Shown here: positions 9,040 through 16,235 of the stretch, piece by piece | Position numbering within the stretch: position 1 is the first letter of the stretch | How the letters are laid out: every line of letters begins with the position of its first letter | Program-made: the position numbers and the translations under genes | Assembly: GCF_004122115.1 (NCBI RefSeq) | Contig: NZ_SBKP01000008.1 | Location: 1 to 64,000, forward strand | From: Sphingobium fluviale | GTDB taxonomy: Bacteria; Pseudomonadota; Alphaproteobacteria; Sphingomonadales; Sphingomonadaceae | Length of the DNA stretch: 64,000 nucleotides | Direction: 5' to 3' | Notes under the pieces: model-generated | What the model saw: only the letters and a program-made list of their open reading frames with translations | What the model was told of the DNA's origin: nothing | Databases searched by the model: none

Positions 9040-9866
9040 AAAAGTGGAACCTTATCGTCGACGTCGAGAAGTGCGAGAATTGCTACAACTGTTTCGTCGC
9101 CACCAAGGACGAGCATGTCGGCAATGATTTTCCCGGCTACGCGGCACCGCAGCCGGAGCACGGGCATGAATGGATAAGGCTCAATACCTTCGAGCGTGGC
9201 GAAATGCCGATGGCCGAGGCCAATTTCATGCCGACGATGTGCAACCATTGCGACGAGCCTGCCTGCATGAAGCTTGCGCAAAACGGGGCAGTGCAAAAGC
9301 GCCCTGACGGGATCGTCATCATTGATCCGGTGCGGAGCAAAGGGCAGCGTGCGATCGTCGACGCTTGCCCTTATGGCGCGATCTTCTGGAACGAGGAGCT
9401 GGAAATCCCGCAGGCGTGGATTTTCGATGCGCATTTGCTAGATCAGGGATGGACCAAGCCGCGTGCCGAGCAGGTTTGCCCCACGGGAGCGATAAGTTCG
9501 GCGAAAATCAGCGACGAGGATATGGCCGAGCGGGTGGCGCAGGAAAATCTGCGCGTGCTGAAGCCGGAATTGGGGACAAAGCCCCGTATCTATTACAAGA
9601 ACTTGCATCTTACGGACAGCCTGTTTGTCGGCGGCACCGTGGTGGACAGCAAGACGGACGATTGTGTCGAAGGAGCCGAAATCCGCCTGCTGAAAGGTGA
9701 AGCGGAGATCGCGACAACCCGCAGTGACTGCTTCGGCGAATTCCGGGTCGATGGGCTACCGCCGGACGACGCCGCCTATCGATTGGAGCTGAGCCAGGGC
9801 GATCGCGTCACAACGCATGAATGCCGCACGTCAGGCAGTCTCTATCTTGGGATTATTAGACTGTAA
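9036..9866 (+). CDS. Transhydroxylase-type small subunit: iron-sulfur protein with TTR-like C-terminal domain
   Basis: A 276-residue ferredoxin-like partner of the large subunit, translationally coupled to it (ATGA overlap, GGAGG upstream). The stretch KPELGTKPRIYYKNL and the C-terminal beta-sandwich (about 200-276, ending LYLGIIRL) match the beta subunit of Pelobacter transhydroxylase. Cluster cysteines present: C13, C16, C19, C69, C72, C77, C111 and C148, eight in all, enough for two [4Fe-4S] clusters. As I recall it, the Pelobacter protein has twelve. Here the fourth cysteine of motif I is T23, the later CxxC is W128/D131, and the next is A144. These four residues together would be the ligands of one cluster, so that cluster appears to have been lost cleanly. 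Electron entry or exit partners are not evident nearby. Confidence 0.9.
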   Translation: MKKWNLIVDVEKCENCYNCFVATKDEHVGNDFPGYAAPQPEHGHEWIRLNTFERGEMPMAEANFMPTMCNHCDEPACMKLAQNGAVQKRPDGIVIIDPVRSKGQRAIVDACPYGAIFWNEELEIPQAWIFDAHLLDQGWTKPRAEQVCPTGAISSAKISDEDMAERVAQENLRVLKPELGTKPRIYYKNLHLTDSLFVGGTVVDSKTDDCVEGAEIRLLKGEAEIATTRSDCFGEFRVDGLPPDDAAYRLELSQGDRVTTHECRTSGSLYLGIIRL

Positions 9867-9891
9867 TTCAACATAATTCAGGAGATGTACC

Positions 9892-10488
9892 ATGAACGCC
9901 GTAACCAAAACGAGCTATGCACCCAACTTGAAGTTCAGCCATATGGGCTTTGCCACCTCCGACCTTGCCGCGATGGAAGATTTCTACACGCGTGTCCTCG
10001 GCTTTTCCGTGACGGACCGTGGCGAAGTCCTTGGCATGTCGCTGGTATTCCTGTCTCGCGACCCGGACGATCATCATCAGCTGGTGCTGGTCAGCGGCCG
10101 TCCGGACGATCTTCCCGCTAATCCCTATCATCCGCAGTTCGGATGCGTCATTAACCAGATTTCTTTCAAGGTTTCGTCGCTGCAGGAGCTGCGCAAGCTG
10201 AACGACATTTTCCTGAAAGAGGGCGTCAAGAACATGATGCCGTCCAACCACGGCATCGCCTACAGCATTTATTGCCACGACCCCGACGGCAACAATCTGG
10301 AGTTCTTCGTCGATACCGACTGGTATTTTCCGCAGCCCTTCCTCATCCCGCTGGATTTTTCCAAGAGTGACGAGGAAATCGTCAAAGAAACCGAGGAGTT
10401 CTCAAGACAGCAGCCAGGCTTCGAGCCCTATCCTGAATGGCGTGCGCGCTTCGGCGGGATCATGAATTTGTACCGGCCACAGGCATGA
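9892..10488 (+). CDS. VOC-superfamily protein, extradiol dioxygenase-like
   Basis: A 198-residue vicinal-oxygen-chelate protein with two beta-alpha-beta-beta-beta modules. Likely metal ligands are H17 (KFSHMGF), H61/H62 (DDHHQLVLV) and E137 (NNLEFFVD). The run H120-x5-I-Y-x2-D-P-x-G-x3-E137 fulfils nearly all of the classical extradiol ring-cleavage dioxygenase signature, which favours an Fe(II) or Mn(II) ring-cleaving dioxygenase over a glyoxalase or resistance protein. The C-terminal 55 residues (DWYFPQPF onward) are an acidic extension. It starts 25 bases after the small-subunit gene with a good AGGAG site, so it is in the same operon. A sensible role is opening of the polyhydroxylated ring made by the molybdenum enzyme; this is inference. 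Confidence 0.85.
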   Translation: MNAVTKTSYAPNLKFSHMGFATSDLAAMEDFYTRVLGFSVTDRGEVLGMSLVFLSRDPDDHHQLVLVSGRPDDLPANPYHPQFGCVINQISFKVSSLQELRKLNDIFLKEGVKNMMPSNHGIAYSIYCHDPDGNNLEFFVDTDWYFPQPFLIPLDFSKSDEEIVKETEEFSRQQPGFEPYPEWRARFGGIMNLYRPQA

Positions 10489-10524
10489 CGGAAAGCATCC
10501 GCTAGACAAAGAAAGGAAATAGAT

Positions 10525-10848
10525 ATGTGGGTGCGTTCAGCATTCTGGGTAGGCAGGCCCAAGCAAGGTGAGGACGATGCGTTCGTTCAGGGCGTCAACA
10601 ATATCATTGTGCCGGGGTTAAAAACATTGCCCGGTGTGCTGGACGCCGAAGCATTCTGGCCTCGCCGTCTGGAGGACAGCCCTCCAGACGTGTGCTGCCA
10701 GATCATCGTCCGCTTCGAATCCGTCTCGGATATCGACCGGATGCTCGCTTCCCCTGAACGCGCCGCCATGCGCGAAAGGGTGCTCGCAGTAACGCAGCAC
10801 TTCGAAGGCGCGCTCAGCCATATCGACTATGAGGTGGGGCAGGCCTGA
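10525..10848 (+). CDS. Small dimeric alpha/beta-barrel protein (EthD-like)
   Basis: A 107-residue protein (MWVRSAFWVGRPK to SHIDYEVGQA). The alternation of short strands and helices and the motif PGLKTLPGVLDAEAFWP resemble the EthD and antibiotic-biosynthesis-monooxygenase fold (dimeric ferredoxin-like barrel). A GAAAGGAAAT sequence precedes the ATG. Such proteins act as cofactor-free monooxygenases, isomerases or decarboxylases on aromatic or quinone substrates, or as helpers. It is the third gene downstream of the transhydroxylase large subunit in the same orientation. The exact activity cannot be assigned. Confidence 0.65.
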   Translation: MWVRSAFWVGRPKQGEDDAFVQGVNNIIVPGLKTLPGVLDAEAFWPRRLEDSPPDVCCQIIVRFESVSDIDRMLASPERAAMRERVLAVTQHFEGALSHIDYEVGQA

Positions 10849-10895
10849 CCCGCCCGAACCGAGAAGAAATTCCTTTCCGATCAGGAGTAATGCCG

Positions 10896-11207
10896 ATGCC
10901 GACAACCATGGTCGTGCATATGCGGATTCATGATAGTGGCTGGTTGCGGGAATATTCCGAGGCAGTCCCTCCGCTTCTCGCCGAATATGGCGCATATTCA
11001 TTTTCGGCGGGCAAGCAGGTGCATCGCCTGGAAGGAACGGCGCCACCTCCTGACCGGATTGCGGTAATCGAGTTCCCGTCCCGCGAAGCGGTGGAGGCTT
11101 TCATGGCGGATGAACGGTATCAGAAATACAAGCACATGCGCGAGGCAGGCTCGTCCTCTCAGATTTTTATCTATCCGAACGCCGTTCCTGCCAGAGGTTT
11201 TGCATGA
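10896..11207 (+). CDS. DUF1330-like small protein
   Basis: About 103 residues, with the DUF1330-type pattern VHMRIHDSGWLREYSEAVPPLL ... DRIAVIEFPSREAVEAFMADERYQKYKHMRE. It belongs to the same dimeric alpha/beta-barrel fold as the preceding gene, so two related small barrels stand side by side. The ATG at 10896 is favoured over 10890 because AGGAG (10883-10887) then has an eight-base spacing. The stop overlaps the start of the amidohydrolase gene by four bases, indicating co-translation. No catalytic function is established for most members of this family. Confidence 0.75.
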   Translation: MPTTMVVHMRIHDSGWLREYSEAVPPLLAEYGAYSFSAGKQVHRLEGTAPPPDRIAVIEFPSREAVEAFMADERYQKYKHMREAGSSSQIFIYPNAVPARGFA

Positions 11208-12757
11208 CATTGCTGCATATTCCTAGCATCCGCAAGACGCCAATGGTCCGCGTTACCGGCATTGGCGCGTTGGCTTACGCCGCGTTGCTGCTCGGCGGAT
11301 GCGGCGATCATCCCCCGCAAGCGCTGGACGTAAAACCGCAGGGTGGTCGAATTATACTGACGGGCGCCACTGTAGTCGATGTCCGGGCCGGAAACCTGCA
11401 GGGGCCGGTCGATCTTACCCTGGATCAGGGCAAGATCGTTGCTATCACTCCCTCAGGCTCGCCTCCTGCGGGCGAGGCCGCCCATATTGTCAATGTCGCC
11501 GGTAAGTTTGTTGTTCCGGGCTTCAATGACATGCATGCCCATGTTCTGGGGACGCCCGATCCTACCGGCCCTCTCGCCCTGATGCTGGCAAACGGCATAA
11601 CAGGTTTTCGACAGATGCAGGGTTCTGCCTTGCTGCTCCAGCAGCGCAGGAACGGCACATTGCCGTTGTTCCGGCAGGCGCCCGCGCTGCTCGCCTTGCC
11701 GGGGGAGCCATTGCTCCCGCTCAATGCCGGGACCGTCGACGACGCCGTTGCCGCTGTCCGCCAACAGAAGCAGGAAGGTGCCGATTTCATCAAGGTTGTC
11801 ATGGTCAGTCCGCCCGCGTTCCTTGCCGCCCAAAAGGAGGCGAAACGGTTGGGTTTGCCATTCGCGGGGCACATCCCCCCTGGCACGGATGCCCTGCCTG
11901 CCATCCGCGGTGGCATGAAATCGATAGAACATATGGGCCCCGGAGCGGCACTCCTCATCCCCGCCTCTGCTGACCAGAACGAATTGCAGCATATGGCCGC
12001 TGCGCTCCCACCCCTCAAGGCACCGCCGAAATGGTTGCCTTTCAAGGATGCCATCGGCGCCTTTCTGTTTAAGAAAACGGCAGTAAACCCGCTCGCGAGC
12101 GTTTCCGATGATACGATACGGATCAGCGACAAGGCGCTGGCAACCGTGGACCCGCGAAAATTTCACGCGCTTGCGCAGACCCTCGCCGCAAGCGGAACAT
12201 GGCAGGTTCCGACGCTGATCCGCGGAAAAACGATGGCGATGGGCGACGCGGCTGAATTCCGTCATGATCCGCATTTGCGCTATATGCCGTCCAAGACTGT
12301 CGACCTGTGGAACGGCGTCGCCGAGGATTTTTCCAAGCTTTCCCCTGCCGCCAAGCATACGCTCCGAAGCTCTTATGCGATGCAGTTGCGCATGGTGAAA
12401 GCCTTCGACGAGGCAGGTGTCAAAATGCTGGTGGGAACCGATTTCGGTGGCGGATGGCTGGTACCCGGCTTTTCCATTCATCAGGAGTTTGACGAACTGG
12501 CGAAGGCAGGCCTGCCGCCACTACGCATCCTGCAAATGACGACCATCGACCCTGCAGAATTCCTTGGCAAGACCCTACAGATGGGCACCGTGGAGGCGGG
12601 CAAGGCCGCAGATTTGGTCATCCTGGACAAGAATCCGCTGACAGACGCGAAAAACCTGCATCACATTCACGCAGTGGTTCGGCGAGGAGATTATTATTCG
12701 CCCGCTGCACTCAGGCAACTTCTGGAACAGGCGCGTCGACTCCAGCCATCGCAATAA
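11204..12757 (+). CDS. Lipoprotein amidohydrolase (imidazolonepropionase-like)
   Basis: A 517-residue metal-dependent hydrolase of the amidohydrolase superfamily. The N-terminus has a lipoprotein signal with lipobox LLGGC (C33), so the mature enzyme should be membrane-anchored and periplasmic. Metal-site motifs are visible: H111-A-H113 after the first strand, K197 (FIKVVM), H223 (FAGHIPPG), H243 (IEHMG) and D413 (LVGTDFGGG). The protein ends with the beta-sandwich piece GKAADLVILDKNPL. The start overlaps the preceding gene by four bases (ATGA); an internal ATG at 11243 would give a shorter signal peptide. It closes the catabolic operon. Its substrate could be an amide, lactone or ester form of the aromatic compound outside the cytoplasm, but this is not shown. 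Confidence 0.88.
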   Translation: MTLLHIPSIRKTPMVRVTGIGALAYAALLLGGCGDHPPQALDVKPQGGRIILTGATVVDVRAGNLQGPVDLTLDQGKIVAITPSGSPPAGEAAHIVNVAGKFVVPGFNDMHAHVLGTPDPTGPLALMLANGITGFRQMQGSALLLQQRRNGTLPLFRQAPALLALPGEPLLPLNAGTVDDAVAAVRQQKQEGADFIKVVMVSPPAFLAAQKEAKRLGLPFAGHIPPGTDALPAIRGGMKSIEHMGPGAALLIPASADQNELQHMAAALPPLKAPPKWLPFKDAIGAFLFKKTAVNPLASVSDDTIRISDKALATVDPRKFHALAQTLAASGTWQVPTLIRGKTMAMGDAAEFRHDPHLRYMPSKTVDLWNGVAEDFSKLSPAAKHTLRSSYAMQLRMVKAFDEAGVKMLVGTDFGGGWLVPGFSIHQEFDELAKAGLPPLRILQMTTIDPAEFLGKTLQMGTVEAGKAADLVILDKNPLTDAKNLHHIHAVVRRGDYYSPAALRQLLEQARRLQPSQ

Positions 12758-12766
12758 GCCGACGCT

Positions 12767-13055
12767 TTAACTGCCTGGCCTGCGCTTATATCGCGCAGGT
12801 ATCGAGCGGCAGCGCTGCTTTTTTACTACAGGCCGCAGCGCGAAGCTGGTCGTAACCTGCGCAATGCCTTTGATCTTGGCAAGCTTGAAGCGCAAGAAAT
12901 CCTCGAAGGCTGCGAGGGATTCTACCGGCACGCGCAACTGATAATCAGCATCCCCAGACATCAGCTAACATTCCATTACCTCGGGAAATCCGGTGATTAC
13001 GCTTTCGAAAAGAGCGAGATGGCGGTCGTCTTCCTGGTCTAGGGTCAGGGCACTG
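12767..13055 (-). pseudogene. AsnC/Lrp-family regulator, C-terminal remnant with an internal stop
   Basis: On the minus strand one frame reads LALFESVITGFPEVMEC, then a TAG stop, then LMSGDADYQLRVPVESLAAF and FALRPVV. This is the RAM ligand-binding domain of Lrp/AsnC regulators, in which the stop replaces an expected aromatic residue of EVMECYxMSGDADY. The DNA-binding half is absent: homology fades near 13050, where a dioxygenase fragment begins on the other strand. It is therefore a broken gene fragment. The right edge is approximate. Confidence 0.8.
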
Positions 13056-13078
13056 GGCGTTATGAGAGCGGCGCATAG

Positions 13079-14047
13079 ATGGCAAAGGAAATATCGGACT
13101 TTGATCCTGACTTGATCATCCAGTTCTCGCCGGACCATTTTCACGGGTTCCATTATGACAACATGCCAAGTTTCTGCGTCGGCGCAGCGGCGGAGTCCTA
13201 TGGCGATTATGGAACAGCCAAAGGGCCGCTCAATGTCGATGAAGACTTAGCACTTGCACGCGAGTCCGGGTTGCTGTTTGAGGGGCGTCAAGCCGGTCCT
13301 GTGTCCGGGTCGGCCTCGCCAGATGGTGCATCAGCTTCATCCGATCCTGGCGCTACGGCGCCTCTGCCAGCCGCTTCGACAGGCGAAGGCGGCGTACAAG
13401 ATCGCAAGGCAGCGTTCGTCGCCACGCTCGATCCCCGCAGCGATGTCAATCCGCATGCGGTAAAGCCACCGCCATCGCCCTACACGCTGATGGCGGGGAG
13501 CGTCATCGTGGCGAGCCTCATCACTGGTATCAATTCCGATCTGCCGGGCCTGGTCACCGCGCAGGTCACCGAGAACGCCTATGACAGCGCAACCGGCAGG
13601 ATCCTGCTCGTGCCGCAGGGCGCCCGCCTGATCGGGAGCTATGACAGCGTCGTTGCGTTCGGCCAGCGCCGCGCGCTCATCGTCTGGCAACGGATCATCC
13701 TGCCAGACGGCAGCTCGCTACGGATCGATAATGTCCCTGCGACCGACGCCGCAGGCTATGCCGGGCTTGCCGACAAGGTCGACTTTCACACCTGGGCGTT
13801 GCTGAAGGGCGTGGCGCTGGCGACTTTGCTTGGGGTCGGAACCGAACTCACGGTCACCGGTGAGAGCGACTTGGTCCAGGCAATCCGTGAATCCACCCAG
13901 CAGAATGTCGCGAGGGCAGGGGACCAGATCACGAGAGCCAATCTCGACATTCAGCCGACCATCCGCATCCGACCGGGCGCGCCGGTCAGATTGGTGGTCC
14001 ACAAGGACTTGGTGCTTGCACCCTGGAATGGAGGAGAAAGGCCATGA
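13079..14047 (+). pseudogene. Chimeric frame: LigB/MhpB dioxygenase fragment joined to TrbI C-terminal part
   Basis: A 322-residue open frame made of two unrelated pieces. Residues about 1-60 (DFDPDLIIQFSPDHFHGFHY, PSFCVGAAAESYGDYG) match an internal segment of class III extradiol dioxygenases such as MhpB (2,3-dihydroxyphenylpropionate 1,2-dioxygenase), beginning well after that family's normal N-terminus. From about residue 62 the protein is TrbI, the VirB10-like channel protein of conjugation (DVNPHAVKPPPSPYTLMAGS, DLPGLVTAQVTENAYDSATG, RILLVPQGARLIGSYDS), running to the normal C-terminus. The TrbI membrane anchor and N-terminal domain are missing. The junction is near 13255-13275. A TAG codon directly precedes the first ATG. 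The product is unlikely to function as either parent. Confidence 0.82.
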
Positions 14048-14268
14048 GCGCTATCCGATTGCCTAAGCTTCCCGATCGGACGCCGGTCAAGCTTGCCATC
14101 AGCATCCTACCGGACCTCCATCAGCGCTTGCAGGATTACGCCGCAGCCTATGCCGAGCATTATGGCTGTGAGGAACCGGTCGCCGAACTTATCCCGGCGA
14201 TGCTGACGGCCTTTCTTGAGAGTGACCGCGAGTTTGCACGATGGCGTGGTGGTCGTCAGACCATCTGA
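14044..14268 (+). CDS. DUF2274 conjugation-associated small protein
   Basis: A 74-residue protein (PVKLAISILPDLHQRLQDYA, AELIPAMLTAFLESDREF) of the DUF2274 type, which commonly follows trbI in conjugative elements. It overlaps the TrbI stop by four bases (ATGA), preserving the original operon arrangement. It is predicted to be helical and cytoplasmic; no activity is known. It appears intact although its upstream partners are lost. Confidence 0.75.
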   Translation: MSAIRLPKLPDRTPVKLAISILPDLHQRLQDYAAAYAEHYGCEEPVAELIPAMLTAFLESDREFARWRGGRQTI

Positions 14269-14282
14269 CAGGATCGGTGACT

Positions 14283-14606
14283 ATGCTCACCCTGAAAGAC
14301 GCTGCCGACCTGCTGTGCGTGCATCCCAATACACTTCGCAGATGGATCAAGATCGGGCGCGTACCTGCGGTGCGACTTGGCAGGCATTGGCGGTTCATCG
14401 AAGCCGATCTTGTGGCGGCTGCGCGAGAGAGCTATTCTGCTCGCGCACGGATGCAACTGAGTGCCGACATCAAGGAGGCATTATGGCACTCTGGAAACGT
14501 GCAGGAACATATTACGTCAAACTCACAGCACATGACGGAACGCTCATTAGACGCTCTTCTGGAACGACCGACAGGAAAAAGGCCGAAGAATATCACGACA
14601 AGCTGA
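14283..14606 (+). CDS. Excisionase-like MerR/AlpA helix-turn-helix protein
   Basis: About 107 residues. The N-terminal 50 residues form an excisionase-type winged helix (MLTLKDAADLLCVHPNTLRRW, PAVRLGRHWRF). The C-terminal half has no recognisable domain and overlaps the integrase start by about 124 bases in another frame, so only the first part may be under strong selection. It probably served as the directionality factor or a transcriptional regulator of the adjacent integrase. Confidence 0.75.
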   Translation: MLTLKDAADLLCVHPNTLRRWIKIGRVPAVRLGRHWRFIEADLVAAARESYSARARMQLSADIKEALWHSGNVQEHITSNSQHMTERSLDALLERPTGKRPKNITTS

Positions 14607-15564
14607 AGGCCCAGCTGTGGGATCTTGCCAGACTGAAGCAGAAGCCGAAGCGGACATGGGACGAAGCGGCTTTGCGGTGGTTGCAGGAGAAGAAACACAA
14701 GAAGTCCTATCAGGATGATGTGTTTCGGATCCGGTTTTTCACCCGCTTCTTGCGCGGCAAGACAATGGATCAGGTGAGCCGGGACATGATCGACGGGATC
14801 ATATCGCGCCATCTCGCCCGGACCAGTAACGCGACCAAGGATCTCTATGTGGCGCTTATTCGCGCCATCTTCCGGATCGCGATGCGGGAATGGGAGTGGA
14901 TCGATACGATGCCGGCTTTCAAAACCTACCGGCGGTCCGAGAAGCCTCGTGTGCGGTGGCTGACACACGCACAAGCGGATCGGCTGCTGGAAGAGTTGCC
15001 CGACCATCAAAAGGAACTGATGTGTTCGCACTGGCCACCGGCCTGCGTCAGCGCAACATTCTCGGTTTACGCTGGGATCAGATTGATCTGGCCCGCAAGG
15101 TCGCGACAATCGAGCATGGAGATACGAAAAACGGTGATGCCCTTGGTGTGCCGTTAAATGATCTCGCGCTGTCCGTGCTGGGACGTCAGAAAGGCAAGCA
15201 TGAGCAGAATGTATTCACCTATTGCAGCAAGCCGATCGGTCAGGTGAATACGAAGGCCTGGAAGAACGCATTGAAGCGGGCGGGGATCGACAATTTCCGC
15301 TGGCACGATTTGCGCCACACTTGGGCCAGTTGGCTCCGGCAGAATGATGTGCCCACATGGGTGCTTCAGGAGCTGGGAGGCTGGAAATCGGAAGTGATGG
15401 TGCGCCGCTATGCGCACATGTCAGTGAAGCATTTGCAGCCTTTTGCCGACCAGCTGAATTTTGAGGTCACAAAAGGCGATTGCCAAGTGACTGAAATGGT
15501 TGGCACGCAAGGTCACAAAAATGGTCACACCAAAGGGCGTTCGACGCTCTTTCTTGTGAAATAA
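14483..15564 (+). pseudogene. Tyrosine-type site-specific integrase, frameshifted
   Basis: Two overlapping frames together give a complete phage-type integrase of about 360 residues. The first (MALWKRAGTYYVKL to LPDHQKELM) carries the arm-type and core-binding domains. The second, from about 15023 (VFALATGLRQRNILGLRWDQ), carries the catalytic domain, with the first Arg in TGLRQRN, the HxLR box in WHDLRHTWASW, and the tyrosine in VRRYAHM. The frame breaks near 15020-15023, where inserting one base would restore the alignment. AAGGAGG at 14472-14478 supports the ATG at 14483. It is either a real inactivating deletion or a sequencing error. Confidence 0.85.
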
Positions 15565-15586
15565 GGTGGGTAAGTCATTGAAAATA

Positions 15587-15662
15587 TGGTGAGCCCTGCT
15601 GGATTCGAACCAGCGACCTACTGATTAAAAGTCAGTTGCTCTACCGACTGAGCTAAGGGCCC
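15587..15662 (-). tRNA. tRNA-Lys (UUU)
   Basis: The minus strand folds as a full cloverleaf with acceptor stem GGGCCCT/AGGGCTC (one G-U pair), anticodon loop CTTTTAA giving UUU, T-loop TTCGAAT and an encoded CCA. Its 3' end faces the integrase, so it is the likely attachment site of the mobile element on the left. Confidence 0.96.
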
Positions 15663-15734
15663 TCGGCGCGCAGGCTTTGCTGCGCGCGTGAGACAGGAGG
15701 CACCTAAAGGCCACGGGCGGTCTGGTCAACCGCT

Positions 15735-16235
15735 TCATCGCGGTTTGCGCGGTTTTTCGAGCCGGGCGAGGAGGTGGCGGGGGGAAAGCCCGCTCAGCGG
15801 ATCGCGCCAGCGCGATGAGACCTCTGCCAGCGGCTTCAAAACAAAGCCGCGCGCGCGATAAGCGGGGTGGGGGATGACGAGACCATCGCTGCCCCACATG
15901 CCGCCACTCCACAGGATGATGTCAAGATCGAGCGTGCGCGCGCCCCATGTACGCTGGCGCTTGCGCCCGGCCTTGCGCTCGATCTTGTGCAGCTTGTCGA
16001 GTAGCTCCGGCGGATCGAGCCGCGTCTCGATGATCATGCATCCATTGGCATAGCGGCGGCGGGACGGGCCGAGTGGCGAGGTTTCGATGATTATGGACCG
16101 CGCAATCGCTGCGAAGGGCTTGTGCGACAGCCGCTCCATCGCCTTCTCCACCAGCCTGCGCGGGGTGAGCGTGCGTGAGCGCGGCTGGTTGGAGCCGAGC
16201 GCGATCGCGTAAATGTGGCTGGTTTTGCCGCCCAC
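15735..16235 (-). CDS. folK: 2-amino-4-hydroxy-6-hydroxymethyldihydropteridine pyrophosphokinase
   Basis: Folate biosynthesis enzyme that transfers pyrophosphate from ATP to 6-hydroxymethyl-7,8-dihydropterin. The 166-residue protein has the N-terminal IALGSNQP motif, the segment FAAIARSIIIETSPLG and the family signature WGARTLDLDIILW. The start is a GTG at 16235, directly adjoining the stop of the amidase gene upstream, so the two are probably co-transcribed. Length is normal for the family. Confidence 0.95.
   Translation of the reverse strand: MGGKTSHIYAIALGSNQPRSRTLTPRRLVEKAMERLSHKPFAAIARSIIIETSPLGPSRRRYANGCMIIETRLDPPELLDKLHKIERKAGRKRQRTWGARTLDLDIILWSGGMWGSDGLVIPHPAYRARGFVLKPLAEVSSRWRDPLSGLSPRHLLARLEKPRKPR

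Larger units (their letters stand above)
13255..15586 (+). mobile_element. Remnant of an integrative element next to tRNA-Lys
   Basis: TrbI C-terminal part, DUF2274, an excisionase-like gene and a tyrosine integrase lie in one direction and end 23 bases from the 3' end of a tRNA-Lys gene. This is the layout of an integrative and conjugative element whose attachment site is the tRNA 3' end. Most of the conjugation module is gone and the integrase is frameshifted, so the element looks immobile. I could not find a second copy of the tRNA 3' end to the left within the window; the far end is outside it or lost. Confidence 0.65.
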
